The notes under the pieces are model-generated. The model was not told the origin of the DNA. It made no database searches and saw only the letters and a list, made by a program, of their open reading frames with translations. 64,000 nucleotides of DNA from Methylococcales bacterium (GTDB taxonomy: Bacteria > Pseudomonadota > Gammaproteobacteria > Methylococcales > Methylomonadaceae): contig JAGLDH010000008.1 in assembly GCA_023145835.1 (NCBI GenBank), positions 1 through 64,000 of the forward strand, given 5' to 3'. The position numbers and the translations under genes are program-made. Position 1 is the stretch's first letter; every line of letters starts with the position of its first letter. Shown here piece after piece: positions 8,125-16,953 of the stretch.

Positions 8125-8576
8125 CTATGAATATTAAAATAGTTACAAAGCCTTTTGATCCATGGCAAGAAATACAACAGTTTCAAAAAACATTTTCTGA
8201 TATGAATGGAAAATTTGGGGCAACCAGTGTTTTTGTTGGAACAATGCGTGATTTTAATGATGGCGATGATATTAAAGGCATGACGTTAGAATATTACCCT
8301 GGGATGACAGAAAAACAGTTAGGTCAAATCATTACCGAAGCCATGAAAAAATGGTCGGTATTAAATGTATTAGTCGTACACCGGGTTGGAAATGTTTTTC
8401 CTGATGACGCCATTGTTCTAGTTTCTGTGTGGAGCTCTCATAGAGGTGATGCTTTTGATACGAGCCGATATATTATGGAAGCATTAAAGTCCAAAGCTCC
8501 TTTTTGGAAAAAAGAATTACTCGTATCAGATGAAAAGCGTTGGGTCAGAAATAATACTGATGGCTATAAAAATTAG
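8121..8576 (+). CDS. moaE: Molybdopterin synthase catalytic subunit MoaE
   Basis: MoaE is the large subunit of molybdopterin synthase and binds the pterin precursor while MoaD donates sulfur. The sequence shows GATSVFVGTMRDFNDG, LEYYPGMTE, the VVHRVG strand and KAPFWKKE with the catalytic lysines. The ATG at 8121 overlaps the moaD stop; a second ATG at 8127 is also possible. Length 151 matches the family. Confidence 0.94.
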   Translation: MTMNIKIVTKPFDPWQEIQQFQKTFSDMNGKFGATSVFVGTMRDFNDGDDIKGMTLEYYPGMTEKQLGQIITEAMKKWSVLNVLVVHRVGNVFPDDAIVLVSVWSSHRGDAFDTSRYIMEALKSKAPFWKKELLVSDEKRWVRNNTDGYKN

Positions 8577-8667
8577 ATCATGGATGACGCTTGCATTCAT
8601 TGAGTTATGCAGATTTTTAAAGTATTTCACGATATAATTAATGCCTTATTATAATTAGGATGACATT

Positions 8668-9093
8668 ATGAAAAGAAAATTAGGTGCAATAGTTTGTTTA
8701 CTTAGCTTTATGTTTGTTTCTACTTCACAAGCAGAAGACTGTTCTTTAACGTATACAATGAAGGGTTGGGCCGCTTTTTATAAAACGTATAAAGGAACGG
8801 GTACTGTCACCTGTCCTAGTGGTAAAAGTGCTAACGTAGCACTGAGTTTTACTGGTGGTGGGTTTACATTTGGTTCTTATGAAATTGTAGATGGAAAAGG
8901 GACTCTTCGTGGGATTGAATCCATTGATGATATTTTTGGTGGAGCTTTTTCATTAGATGGAGACGCAGGTTTTGGTAAATCTATTGAAGGTAGGTTAGTA
9001 TTAAGAGGAGCTCGAGGTGTCTCATTATCGGGAAAAGGAACGGGATATCACTTGGGGTGGGCAATGGGAAGTTTTAAAATAACAAGACCTTAG
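8668..9093 (+). CDS. Secreted conserved hypothetical protein
   Basis: A 141-residue protein with a clear signal peptide (lysines at 2-4, hydrophobic stretch, cleavage after SQA near residue 22). The mature part is rich in glycine and beta-forming residues, with GGGFTFGSYEIVDGKG, DDIFGGAF and a C-terminal GYHLGWAMGSFKI. This pattern faintly recalls the periplasmic DUF1134/EipA family, but I would not assign it. Two cysteines near the mature N-terminus (EDCS and VTCP) could form a disulfide. An AGGATGA precedes the ATG. It follows moaE by 91 bases and has no evident link to it. Confidence 0.65.
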   Translation: MKRKLGAIVCLLSFMFVSTSQAEDCSLTYTMKGWAAFYKTYKGTGTVTCPSGKSANVALSFTGGGFTFGSYEIVDGKGTLRGIESIDDIFGGAFSLDGDAGFGKSIEGRLVLRGARGVSLSGKGTGYHLGWAMGSFKITRP

Positions 9094-9142
9094 TTTGTTC
9101 CTGTCTCGTGATTTTTGTAGAGTTTAACCGCATAGCGTAAAT

Positions 9143-9681
9143 CTCGGGTGGCTTGCCCCCGAGCTGGATAGCTTACAATGGGGCTCTTTCCATTGTCAGG
9201 TATTCAGCTTATGGAGTTACAGAAGAATACGCATCATGTCTATCGATTAATGTATCATTTTGTATGGATACCCAAATATAGGCATAAGGTATTTAGTGAG
9301 CCTTATGATGAAGTACTAAAAAGGATTGTTGAGAAAATCGGGTATGACTATAATATTGATATTGTTGAATTAGAAATACCTGTAGATCATTTGCACATGG
9401 TTGTTCGTGGAGAACCAAAGATGTCACCGGGCGATGTGATGCAGATAATAAAAAGTATTTCTGCTCGAGAGTTTTTTCGGCGTTACCCGGAGATCAAAAA
9501 ACGATATTTCTGGGGTAGTAAACTATGGACACAAAGTTACTTTGTTGAAACTATAGGAAATGCCAATGAGGAAGTGATCAGAACTTATGTTCAGGGTCAG
9601 CTTACAGAGCATGAGAAAAAGGGTAATAAACCGCAACAGCTCGATTTGTTTTAAAACTCGGTTCGCTTGCGGCCGAGTTTT
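9143..9681 (+). mobile_element. IS200-type insertion sequence (tnpA only)
   Basis: A single Y1 transposase gene is flanked by two subterminal hairpins: CTCGGG/CCCGAG at 9143-9163 on the left and AAAACTCGG/CCGAGTTTT at 9653-9681 on the right. This is the IS200 organisation: no terminal inverted repeats, no tnpB, and hairpins recognised by TnpA. The right hairpin overlaps the tnpA stop and ends in a T-run, so it may also terminate transcription. Exact cleavage points are not determined; both ends lie within about 15 bases of these limits. Confidence 0.8.
9211..9654 (+). CDS. tnpA: IS200-family transposase TnpA (HUH, Y1)
   Basis: A 148-residue protein with the HUH metal-binding pair in PVDHLHMVV and the nucleophilic tyrosine in QSYFVETIG. 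Other family landmarks present are the N-terminal HHVYRLMYHFVWIPKYRHKV strand-helix and KSISAREFFRRYPEIK. Length equals typical IS200 TnpA (about 150), with no frameshift, so the enzyme looks intact. The ATG at 9211 is preferred over an in-frame upstream start at 9178, because the family begins at the HHVY segment. Confidence 0.9.
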   Translation: MELQKNTHHVYRLMYHFVWIPKYRHKVFSEPYDEVLKRIVEKIGYDYNIDIVELEIPVDHLHMVVRGEPKMSPGDVMQIIKSISAREFFRRYPEIKKRYFWGSKLWTQSYFVETIGNANEEVIRTYVQGQLTEHEKKGNKPQQLDLF

Positions 9682-9948
9682 TTATCGTAGAATTCCATTG
9701 GGACACAGTTTTATCTGTATAAAAAATGGCTTTTTAGCTGCATAGAATGACGCGTGGTCAGTAGCTTTAATCTCTGCTCGTTGTTGGGTAGATACCTTAA
9801 TTATATATTTACTCCAAAAGGTTAAATCTAATATTGAATCATCAGATACACTGTATATTATAGTTAACGGTTTTATATGGGCTACCAAAGCTTATGGAAC
9901 AATTAATACAAGTTCAGTATCTATTTATTGTGCAAATTTATTTATATT

Positions 9949-11166
9949 ATGAAAGAGTTTGATGTAGTCATTATTGGCGGTGGAATGGTGGGGGCTACTG
10001 TTGCTTGCAGTTTGGGAGGTAGTCATTTATCGGTTGCTATTATTGAACAAACTTTGCCCGAAAAGTTTTCTACAGAACAGCCGCATGATCTTCGTGTTTC
10101 TGCCTTAAGCATTGCATCAAAAAACATTCTTCAAACTATCGGAGCCTGGGATGGAGTTGTTAAAAGAAGGTTCTGCCCTTTTCGACGAATGCGTGTTTGG
10201 GAAACTGCTGGTGATACAGAATTTAATAGTGATGATATCGGTTATTCTGAATTAGGCTATATTGTTGAAAATAGAATAACACAATTGTCATTACTGGAAA
10301 ATCTAACGGAATTTACTAATGTAGAGCTTATTGCTCCTGTGAGTATTAAAGATATAAATTACTCACCTTTAGGAAAAACAATATTGCAATTGAGTGATGG
10401 CCGTTCGATACAAACTAAAGTAATGGTCGCCGCTGATGGAGGAAATTCGCGAGTAAGACAAACAGTTGGCCTTGGTGTGACAAGTTGGGATTATAAACAA
10501 CACGCTTTGGTGATTTATGTAGAAACTGATTACGAGCAACAAGATATAACTTGGCAGCGATTTGTTCCTAGTGGACCACAGGCTTTTTTACCACTAACAG
10601 GAAACTATGGATCTATTGTTTGGTATAATTCTGCAGATGAAGTACGGAGATTAAAAACTTTATCTAATGAAACTTTAATTAATGAATTAAGCCAAACGTT
10701 CCCTGAATGTCTAGGTAAAGTTAAACAAGTATTAGGCAAAGCAAGTTTTCCATTAAAGCGCCAGCATGCTCAGCAATACATAAAGCAGGGTGTTGCTTTG
10801 GTGGGTGATGCTGCTCATATGATTAACCCATTAGCTGGCCAAGGGGTTAATATTGGTTTATTAGATGCTGCCGCATTAGCTGAGGTGTTAATTGAAGCGA
10901 AGAATAAAGGCGATGAAATAGGCAGTATTTCGGTGTTGCAGCGCTATGAAAAAATGCGACGAAATGAAAACTTAAGAATGATGACAGTAATGGATGCTTT
11001 TTATCAAGTTTTCAGTAATGATATAGTTCCCGTTAAGTTTTTAAGAAATATGGGGCTAGGTCTTGCAGAACGTATTTTTCCAGCCAAAAAGAAAGTGATG
11101 AAAATGGCGATAGGATTGGAAGGAAAACTACCTAAGTTGGCACAAGGATTGTCGCTACAAAAATAA
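9949..11166 (+). CDS. ubiF: UbiF/UbiI-family FAD-dependent ubiquinone hydroxylase
   Basis: This flavoprotein monooxygenase hydroxylates the ubiquinone ring precursor. It has the FAD GxGxxG motif (IIGGGMVGATVA, residues 8-19), the DG motif (VAADGGNSRVRQ) and the second FAD motif VALVGDAAHMINPLAGQG. Compared with E. coli paralogues it is closest to UbiF: WQRFVPSGPQAFLPL and the following SIVWYNS match the same UbiF region. The exact ring position is an inference, since gammaproteobacteria differ in which UbiI/UbiF/UbiM set they keep. The start at 9949 gives MKEFDVVII and matches the family; no good ribosome binding site is visible. Length 405. Confidence 0.85.
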   Translation: MKEFDVVIIGGGMVGATVACSLGGSHLSVAIIEQTLPEKFSTEQPHDLRVSALSIASKNILQTIGAWDGVVKRRFCPFRRMRVWETAGDTEFNSDDIGYSELGYIVENRITQLSLLENLTEFTNVELIAPVSIKDINYSPLGKTILQLSDGRSIQTKVMVAADGGNSRVRQTVGLGVTSWDYKQHALVIYVETDYEQQDITWQRFVPSGPQAFLPLTGNYGSIVWYNSADEVRRLKTLSNETLINELSQTFPECLGKVKQVLGKASFPLKRQHAQQYIKQGVALVGDAAHMINPLAGQGVNIGLLDAAALAEVLIEAKNKGDEIGSISVLQRYEKMRRNENLRMMTVMDAFYQVFSNDIVPVKFLRNMGLGLAERIFPAKKKVMKMAIGLEGKLPKLAQGLSLQK

Positions 11167-11314
11167 TTATAAATAGGGTGAAAAGTAGGGAGTCAATAAT
11201 TAATAAATTTTAATCTTTTAGCTTTATAGACACCGGTTACCAAGTGAATAGATTACTTGAAAGATTACAAATTTATACTATTCTTCTAAAAGGTTTACTT
11301 ACACTGTAAAAATT

Positions 11315-11683
11315 ATGATACAGAAAAAATATTTTCCTCGTGTCGAAACAAAAATAGCTGCAGTTATTGAAAATGAAGAGGGAGTACATTTCAATGTTGT
11401 TGCTGTAGATGCATCTGCTGAAGGTGTGTCAATTCAATGTAATACTATCAAAAGAAATATTATTACGCCGGGAGGGCGATATATTTCTGAAGGAAAACCA
11501 ATTGAATTATTAGTTTGGTTACAACTACCTTTTGATGATGGACAATTTGAAACAATAGGTATTCGTTGTCATGTTACTTTTTCTAGGCGACTATCAAGTC
11601 ATGAATGTCAAATAGGGATGCGGTATTCAGATTTTGATCAGGGTGCATATGAAACGCTATTAAGATATTTACAACTTAGTTAA
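11315..11683 (+). CDS. PilZ-domain protein
   Basis: A 122-residue single-domain protein. A PRVETK segment near residue 9 corresponds to the PilZ RxxxR motif, followed by a beta-barrel with DASAEGVSIQC in place of the D/NxSxxG motif. The second arginine of RxxxR is replaced by lysine, so c-di-GMP binding could be weakened. The C-terminal IGMRYSDF is also typical of PilZ. It stands alone 148 bases after the ubiquinone hydroxylase gene, and its partner is unknown. Confidence 0.75.
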   Translation: MIQKKYFPRVETKIAAVIENEEGVHFNVVAVDASAEGVSIQCNTIKRNIITPGGRYISEGKPIELLVWLQLPFDDGQFETIGIRCHVTFSRRLSSHECQIGMRYSDFDQGAYETLLRYLQLS

Positions 11684-11993
11684 TGTTTATTTTCCATTGT
11701 CAGTCACTAGAATGACTGAAAGTAGGTGAGCTTCAATCATGATTAAACGCATTATTTTATCTTAAAAATCTCTATTAACATAGTATTTGATAGGTTTAAA
11801 CTTAGTCTATAAATTTATTAGAACCAATTGACCTTTCGCGTAATGTTCAAATAAAATGCATTTGTTCTGGTAACACTCCTAGGCACAACATGAAAGGAAC
11901 GAATTTTTTTGCAATTTCAAATCAATTATTGCAATAAATCAATGTCACCGGCCAGAAAAAAAATTCCAGTAAATAATTTGATATATTTTTCCT
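11684..11993. other. Intergenic gap with a small hairpin only
   Basis: This 310-base AT-rich gap separates the converging PilZ and M20 genes. I see a short hairpin TCAGTCA/TGACTGA at 11700-11719 without a T-run, and nothing that looks coding. Confidence 0.4.
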
Positions 11994-13172
11994 TTAATTT
12001 AAAAGCTTTTCAACTAACTTAACCCAATAACTAGCGCCTATGGTTAAGATATCATCATTAAAATCATAATGAGGATTATGTAATAAACAATCGCCATCAG
12101 ATGATCCATTACCTAACCAAACGTAACAACCTGGTTTTTCCTGCAACATAAAAGAGAAGTCTTCAGATCCCATGCTAGGTAGAGCATTTAAGTCTACATG
12201 ATCAATACCTACTAGGGCTTGAGCAACCTCAATAGCAATAGCTGTTTCTTCCTCGGAATTACTTGTGACAGGGTAGCCTGCATTTTCGGGATTAATGTTT
12301 ATTTGAGTACTTAAATTAAACCCTTGTGCAATTGACTCAACAATCTGCATCAGTTTTTCTTTGATTAATTGTTGAATGTTTGAATTAAAACAACGATAGG
12401 TTCCCCTTAATACAACAGAATCAGGAATGGCATTCCAAGTGTTTCCTCCATGGATTTGCGTAATACTTAACACCGCCGGATCAGCAGGGTTAATATTTCG
12501 ACTAACAACAGTTTGTAAAGCAGTAATTATTTGAGCAGCAGCGACCATCACATCGTTTCCCAGATGAGGCATGGCTGCATGGGTAGCTTGTCCTGATATA
12601 ACAATCTCGAAACAATCAAATGAAGCCATCATTGGCCCTGGTCTAATCGCAAAATGTCCCGCGGGTATATCGGGAAAATTATGTAAACCAAACACACGAT
12701 CAGCAGGAAATAATTGAAATAAACCTTCATCAATCATTTGTTTAGCACCGGCACGACCTTCTTCCGCAGGTTGAAAAATAAAATAAACTGTGCCATCAAA
12801 ATCATTATGATCTGCTAAATATTTTGCCGCCCCCAATAACATGGCAGAGTGCCCATCATGACCACAGGCATGCATTTTTCCAGTATTTTTAGATTTATAA
12901 GGAAGTGCATTTTTTTCTTCAATAAAAAGTGCATCCATATCTGCACGAAGAGCAATCTTTTTTGTACTTGTACCAGTACCAGACGATAAACTAGCAATAA
13001 CACCCGTTTTGGCTAACCCTTCGTACACTTTTAATCCAAAACTTTTCAATTTTGAACTAATAAACTGAGAGGTATTTATTTCCTCAAATGCTGTTTCGGG
13101 AAACTGGTGAAAATACTGACGCCACTGTTGCATTTCAGCATGCATTGCTTTAATTTCTTTATAAATAGTCAT
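11994..13172 (-). CDS. M20-family amidohydrolase (aminoacylase / hippurate-hydrolase type)
   Basis: A 392-residue M20D metallopeptidase-like hydrolase. Metal-binding landmarks are ALRADMDAL, MHACGHDGH and FQPAEEG, with GLHN and a C-terminal GSEDFSFML. The dimerisation insert carries GQATHAAMPHLGND. Members deacylate N-acyl amino acids or cleave hippurate, usually in the cytoplasm; the substrate here is not predictable. It is the last gene of a minus-strand run (glycosyltransferase, methyltransferase, SixA, M20), beginning 31 bases after the SixA stop, so it is probably co-transcribed. Confidence 0.88.
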   Translation of the reverse strand: MTIYKEIKAMHAEMQQWRQYFHQFPETAFEEINTSQFISSKLKSFGLKVYEGLAKTGVIASLSSGTGTSTKKIALRADMDALFIEEKNALPYKSKNTGKMHACGHDGHSAMLLGAAKYLADHNDFDGTVYFIFQPAEEGRAGAKQMIDEGLFQLFPADRVFGLHNFPDIPAGHFAIRPGPMMASFDCFEIVISGQATHAAMPHLGNDVMVAAAQIITALQTVVSRNINPADPAVLSITQIHGGNTWNAIPDSVVLRGTYRCFNSNIQQLIKEKLMQIVESIAQGFNLSTQININPENAGYPVTSNSEEETAIAIEVAQALVGIDHVDLNALPSMGSEDFSFMLQEKPGCYVWLGNGSSDGDCLLHNPHYDFNDDILTIGASYWVKLVEKLLN

Positions 13173-13203
13173 TATTTAAATGATTTACTATTGTTAATGA
13201 TGA

Positions 13204-13659
13204 TTAATTTATTACAGGCATGATCGTCCATTTTAGATACCAGTGATTAGTTTTATCCTGATCTAAACACACAATACCTGCATGTTGAAACTTAACAATA
13301 ATAAGGTTTTGGTTACCCGTAATTAGGTAAGACGTTAAACGTTCCAAAAAAGGTAGATGCCCAACAATCATTGTTTTGTCAGTCAATTGAAAATGATCAG
13401 CTAAATCTTTAACACTGTCTAATGGAGATAACCCTGAAACGCTTTCTAATTGAATTGATTTAAGATACCCGGAAAAAAGTTCAGCTGTTTGTAAGGCTCG
13501 CAATTTACCGCTATGGTAAATAGTCGACACTGTAATTCCTTCATTTTTAGCTGTTTTAGCCACTTGCATTATGGTTGCTCGGCCTTCTGAAGAGAGACTG
13601 CGATTAGGATCAACTTCTTTATCAAGGCATTGACCATGTTGTACTAGATAGAGTGCCAT
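13204..13659 (-). CDS. sixA: SixA-like histidine phosphatase with Gln in the RHG motif
   Basis: A 151-residue protein of the histidine phosphatase superfamily. SixA proteins remove phosphate from phosphohistidine. The catalytic motif reads LVQHGQ, so the phosphate-binding arginine of the usual RHG is glutamine, while the nucleophilic histidine remains. The later landmarks are intact: SGKLRALQTAE and VGHLPFLERL with the second histidine. A QHG subgroup exists among SixA-like proteins as I recall, so it may be active. It lies 5 bases after the methyltransferase stop. Confidence 0.8.
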   Translation of the reverse strand: MALYLVQHGQCLDKEVDPNRSLSSEGRATIMQVAKTAKNEGITVSTIYHSGKLRALQTAELFSGYLKSIQLESVSGLSPLDSVKDLADHFQLTDKTMIVGHLPFLERLTSYLITGNQNLIIVKFQHAGIVCLDQDKTNHWYLKWTIMPVIN

Positions 13660-13664
13660 TTAAT

Positions 13665-14336
13665 TTACCTCGTTTTTATACCAAAAATAGCGATGTGTCT
13701 GTCACTGATTGTTTTCATCTCAAGGTCAGTAAGACCAGCATTAAGTAATTGTTGTTCAATCTCTTTAGCCGTAAAAGCAGCTAATAATGAATTATAAAAA
13801 TCATGTTGTAGAACTTCTGGTTCATTTGCGGCGTATTGATTGACAATGGCTAAAGCGTCTTCTTTACATGGTGGACGAAACAGGTCAATGATTAATATTT
13901 TAGTGTTGGATGACGAATATTGTTTAATAGTTGTCCATAATATCTCAGGGTGATGAAGATGATGGAGAAGGCTATTACTAACAATGGAGGTGTATATTTT
14001 TTGTGGAATTGCACTACTAGGAAGAACACTTGTAATGAAATTAACTTGATCACTTGAATTAAGCTCTATTTTTTTTCTTTCATTAGCCAGTTTAATCATC
14101 TCAACAGAACCATCTATTCCAGTAACATTGATGTTAGGAAAATAATTAGCTAACTGAAAACTTATATTTCCTGGTCCACAGCCTAAATCAAGCATATGAC
14201 CTTTAATTTTTTGACAAGGAAAATACAGTTGAAAAGTACTTAAGAATAGTTTTTCGGCTTGTTCAAAATCAGCATTAGCATAGGCTTCAGCCTGTGCTTT
14301 ATCATCCATTAACTCAGGTTCAACAATTCTTTGCAT
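13665..14336 (-). CDS. Class I SAM-dependent methyltransferase
   Basis: A 223-residue protein with SAM motif I MLDLGCGPGN at about 48-57, a motif II acidic end in VTGIDGSVEM, and motif III around SNSLLHHLHHPE. The double histidine region (LLHHLHHP) is common in small-molecule methyltransferases. The start overlaps the glycosyltransferase by 17 bases, indicating translational coupling. The methyl acceptor is unknown; a product of the adjacent glycosyltransferase is one possibility. Confidence 0.8.
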   Translation of the reverse strand: MQRIVEPELMDDKAQAEAYANADFEQAEKLFLSTFQLYFPCQKIKGHMLDLGCGPGNISFQLANYFPNINVTGIDGSVEMIKLANERKKIELNSSDQVNFITSVLPSSAIPQKIYTSIVSNSLLHHLHHPEILWTTIKQYSSSNTKILIIDLFRPPCKEDALAIVNQYAANEPEVLQHDFYNSLLAAFTAKEIEQQLLNAGLTDLEMKTISDRHIAIFGIKTR

Positions 14337-15612
14337 TTTTAATGCCTACTCTTTTATCGTTATTAAAAGTCGATAAAATTAATTTCACCGCATTTTTAAC
14401 ACCTTGGTTCTCATCCATGTTTGAGCCAATTTTGATTGCATTTGTCTGATAATTATTATTAGAAAGCACTGTGTTTATACGTGCAGCTAATTGCTTTTCA
14501 TTCGCTTTTTTTGCTGGTAATGGCTTAGGAGCTAAGCCTAGCTGCTCTAATGTACAAGCCCAAAACAATTGTTCATCCATAAAAGGAATAACAATGGATG
14601 CTCGACCACAAAGCGATGCAGAATGTGTTGTTCCTGCTCCACCATGATGAACAATAGCTGCACAGTGTTTAAATAAAGTGTGATGTGGATGTCTGCCGAT
14701 AAAGAAAATATTATCTAGTTGACTATTTACGGAATATTTTTTTGAACTAGTTTGAATAATCGCACGACAACCCGCCAACTGTGTTGCGTTTATAAATAGC
14801 TCCATACTCCATTCTGGAACTGACTGCTGTAGGCTTCCAAATGTCATATAGACAGGTGCTGAACCTGAATCAAGAAATTGTTGTAAGTTTTTATTAATAG
14901 CCCAGGCATCATTTTTTGTGTTCATATTAAGAAATCCACAAGCATAATGTTGTTCTGGCCATTCGTTTCGTGTTGGACAAAAAATAGGGTCAACAGCGAC
15001 TAGATTCAATTGATCAGAACATAATAATTGAGATAAGACATGTTTTATTTTAGGTAATCCTTCATTGTCCCAAAGTTTGGTGAATTTGTTTTTTAAAAAG
15101 AAATCAAAACCATAATCGAATAAATACCATTGCAAGAGGTTGAGCCGTTTACCAAGATTGGGGAATCTAAAAGGTGGCTGGTTTGCTGATGGAATGACAG
15201 TGTGGCAGAAAGTCACACTATAAAAAGGTTTGTTTTGTTTAATGGCAGCAATTTTGAGAGGATAAAGAAAATGATGGCCAATGACTAAATCATTATTATC
15301 AACCAATTGTTTTGAGGTTTGGTAAATAATTGCTTCATAGGGAAAGAATGCAATATCAAGTAGTGCCTCTAACCATTGTAAAATATTCATCCGAAAGGTT
15401 TGTTGAGCAAATGCTTCAAGATCAAAATCTATGCATTCGGGAATCTGTTGATAACTGATATTGAATTCAGCGCATTCTTTAGCATAACTACGGTTATCAA
15501 GACTACTAACTACTAATGTTACTGTATGCCCTGCTTTTTGCAAACCGTCAGCTAATGCAATCATTGGTCTAATATCGCCATTAGATCCCCACGTTTGAAT
15601 ACCTATTTTCAT
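14320..15612 (-). CDS. GT1-type glycosyltransferase, sterol/lipid glucosyltransferase-like
   Basis: A 430-residue GT-B fold protein. The N-terminus MKIGIQTWGSNGDIRPMI with GHTVTLV is characteristic of UGT80/GT28-related glycosyltransferases that glucosylate sterols or similar lipids. The C-terminal donor-binding region shows VHHGGAGTTHSASLCG and IPFMDEQLFWA, matching the nucleotide-sugar motif. It is the first gene of the four-gene minus-strand run. Acceptor identity is not shown by the sequence; lipids, hopanoids or glycolipids are all possible. Confidence 0.8.
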   Translation of the reverse strand: MKIGIQTWGSNGDIRPMIALADGLQKAGHTVTLVVSSLDNRSYAKECAEFNISYQQIPECIDFDLEAFAQQTFRMNILQWLEALLDIAFFPYEAIIYQTSKQLVDNNDLVIGHHFLYPLKIAAIKQNKPFYSVTFCHTVIPSANQPPFRFPNLGKRLNLLQWYLFDYGFDFFLKNKFTKLWDNEGLPKIKHVLSQLLCSDQLNLVAVDPIFCPTRNEWPEQHYACGFLNMNTKNDAWAINKNLQQFLDSGSAPVYMTFGSLQQSVPEWSMELFINATQLAGCRAIIQTSSKKYSVNSQLDNIFFIGRHPHHTLFKHCAAIVHHGGAGTTHSASLCGRASIVIPFMDEQLFWACTLEQLGLAPKPLPAKKANEKQLAARINTVLSNNNYQTNAIKIGSNMDENQGVKNAVKLILSTFNNDKRVGIKNAKNC

Positions 15613-15692
15613 CGTTGTATTGTTTATTTAGAATTAAACGAAAACAAAATATAAACAATTTTATGCTTGATATCAATTATTTATAATAGAAC

Positions 15693-16170
15693 TTAACCTG
15701 TAGCAGTCTTGTGATTTGTCTGATCATATTCTAACCTGGCGTTGTAAATTTCATCTGTATGTTCATCGCTCCAGTTTACAATGGCCTCAAACAAGGGTTT
15801 AAGGCTTTCCGCAAGCTTAGTTAGCGTGTATTCAACACGAGGAGGAATATCTTCTATTGTGCTCGCACAACTACCCCATCTCTTTGTAATTATCGTAATT
15901 ATTGGGTTAACATTCTTTGAGAAACTCCTCCAATTGCAGGTAATAACAGATTAAAACGCATTTTTTCACCTTTAAGGAGCCTCTGGGAAAGTTGACATTA
16001 TAAAAAATAATGTTCAATTAATTCAATGTGTTATGGTCTATTGAATCGTTACTTTAAGACTTAATTAGAGGCTCCTTAAGGTTCCATAAAATCTCAGGCT
16101 TCAATCTACCTGCAATAATACCTAATGTATTTCCAATTGGACAAGAGAAATTGTATTGATGTTTAGCCAT
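15693..16170 (-). pseudogene. HxlR-family transcriptional regulator, interrupted and decayed
   Basis: Read on the minus strand from 16170, the N-terminal part (FSCPIGNTLGIIAGRLKPEI then LWNL) is a typical HxlR winged-helix start with the redox-sensing-type cysteine. It is cut by a 100-bp insertion at 15976-16075. Beyond it the gene resumes with KGEKMRFN, then GVSQRMLTQ, two in-frame stops where LR and E codons are expected, a frameshift, and finally PPRVEYTLTKLAESLKPLFE to a stop at 15693. Removing the insert and one target copy restores WNLKGEKMRFN. HxlR regulators typically control divergent oxidoreductase genes, and here pirin and FMN-reductase genes lie divergently. Confidence 0.85.
15976..16075. 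mobile_element. 100-bp MITE inserted in the HxlR gene, TTAA target duplication
   Basis: The element begins GGAGCCTCT (15976-15984) and ends AGAGGCTCC (16067-16075), a 9-bp perfect terminal inverted repeat. It is flanked by TTAA at 15972-15975 and 16076-16079. It has no coding capacity. A TTAA duplication fits the YTAR target described for the IS5 group, which is why I suspect an IS5-related parent. The end at window positions 1-25 looks related. Confidence 0.8.
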
Positions 16171-16221
16171 AATAAATTCATTAAATAGATAGTTATATGC
16201 TTTTTTAAGAGGATTAAAGTG

Positions 16222-16917
16222 ATGAATATTCAAATAATACAAAGAAATGATTTATCCCTTGGTGGGTTTGCCTGTTTAAAAGAGCACTGCCTTATTGTTG
16301 ATAAAAAAATAGGAGAGAACAATGAGACATGGGATGGTATTGGTCATTTTGTTTATTGGGCAGATGCTCAGTTTTTACCAAAAGGTGAAACCGGCTTGCA
16401 TCCTCATAAAGAAGTTGATGTCATTTCCATTATGGTTGAAGGATGTGTTATTCATGAAGGTTCTCTAGAGCAGGGTAAGTCTATGCATGCTAACCAAGTT
16501 CAGGTACAAAGAGTGGGAGGTGAAGGTTTTGAACATAATGAAATAAATCCCGATGATAAACCAAACCGTATGCTGCAACTTTGGGTGTTGCCTGAAACAG
16601 AAGGAGAAGCAGAAAAATATAAGTTTTATAATCTTGTGAATGGTAAGTTAATGTCAATTTATGGTGGAAATAAAACTCAAAATAACACACTAGATAGTCA
16701 TACCATTATAGAAGCAGGGATACTCAATACCGGCCAGAAAATCAATAGTGATGGTCAATTTATCGCCTGTATCATAAAAGGGGCGGGGGAACTTAATACT
16801 GAAAGTGTGATAGAAGGTGATCTTGTTCGTGTTGAAAACTTAGACTTTATGGCTACAACTGATGATGTGTTGTTATTTATAGTTAAACTTCCTACAGTCT
16901 CAGATGTAGATTTCTAA
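16222..16917 (+). CDS. Pirin-family bicupin protein (YhhW-like)
   Basis: A 231-residue pirin/quercetinase-type protein. The N-terminal cupin shows GLHPHKEVDVISIMVEG and HEG, giving the metal-binding histidines, and QLWVLPE is the usual family strand. The C-terminal cupin is less conserved, as in YhhW-type pirins. Some members oxidise quercetin, but the natural role is generally unknown. ATG at 16222 follows AAGAGGA; a GTG just upstream adds one residue. The gene is divergent from the broken HxlR regulator and is followed by an FMN-reductase gene, a common redox-stress neighbourhood. Confidence 0.85.
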   Translation: MNIQIIQRNDLSLGGFACLKEHCLIVDKKIGENNETWDGIGHFVYWADAQFLPKGETGLHPHKEVDVISIMVEGCVIHEGSLEQGKSMHANQVQVQRVGGEGFEHNEINPDDKPNRMLQLWVLPETEGEAEKYKFYNLVNGKLMSIYGGNKTQNNTLDSHTIIEAGILNTGQKINSDGQFIACIIKGAGELNTESVIEGDLVRVENLDFMATTDDVLLFIVKLPTVSDVDF

Positions 16918-16953
16918 TAAGTTGATTATTGTAGAAAGCGGTATTATTAAAAC

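Noticed and set aside
9682-9888. 68-codon minus-strand ORF behind the IS200 element
   Set aside because: No ribosome binding site, no recognisable family and an unlikely position; I see nothing coding in 9682-9948.
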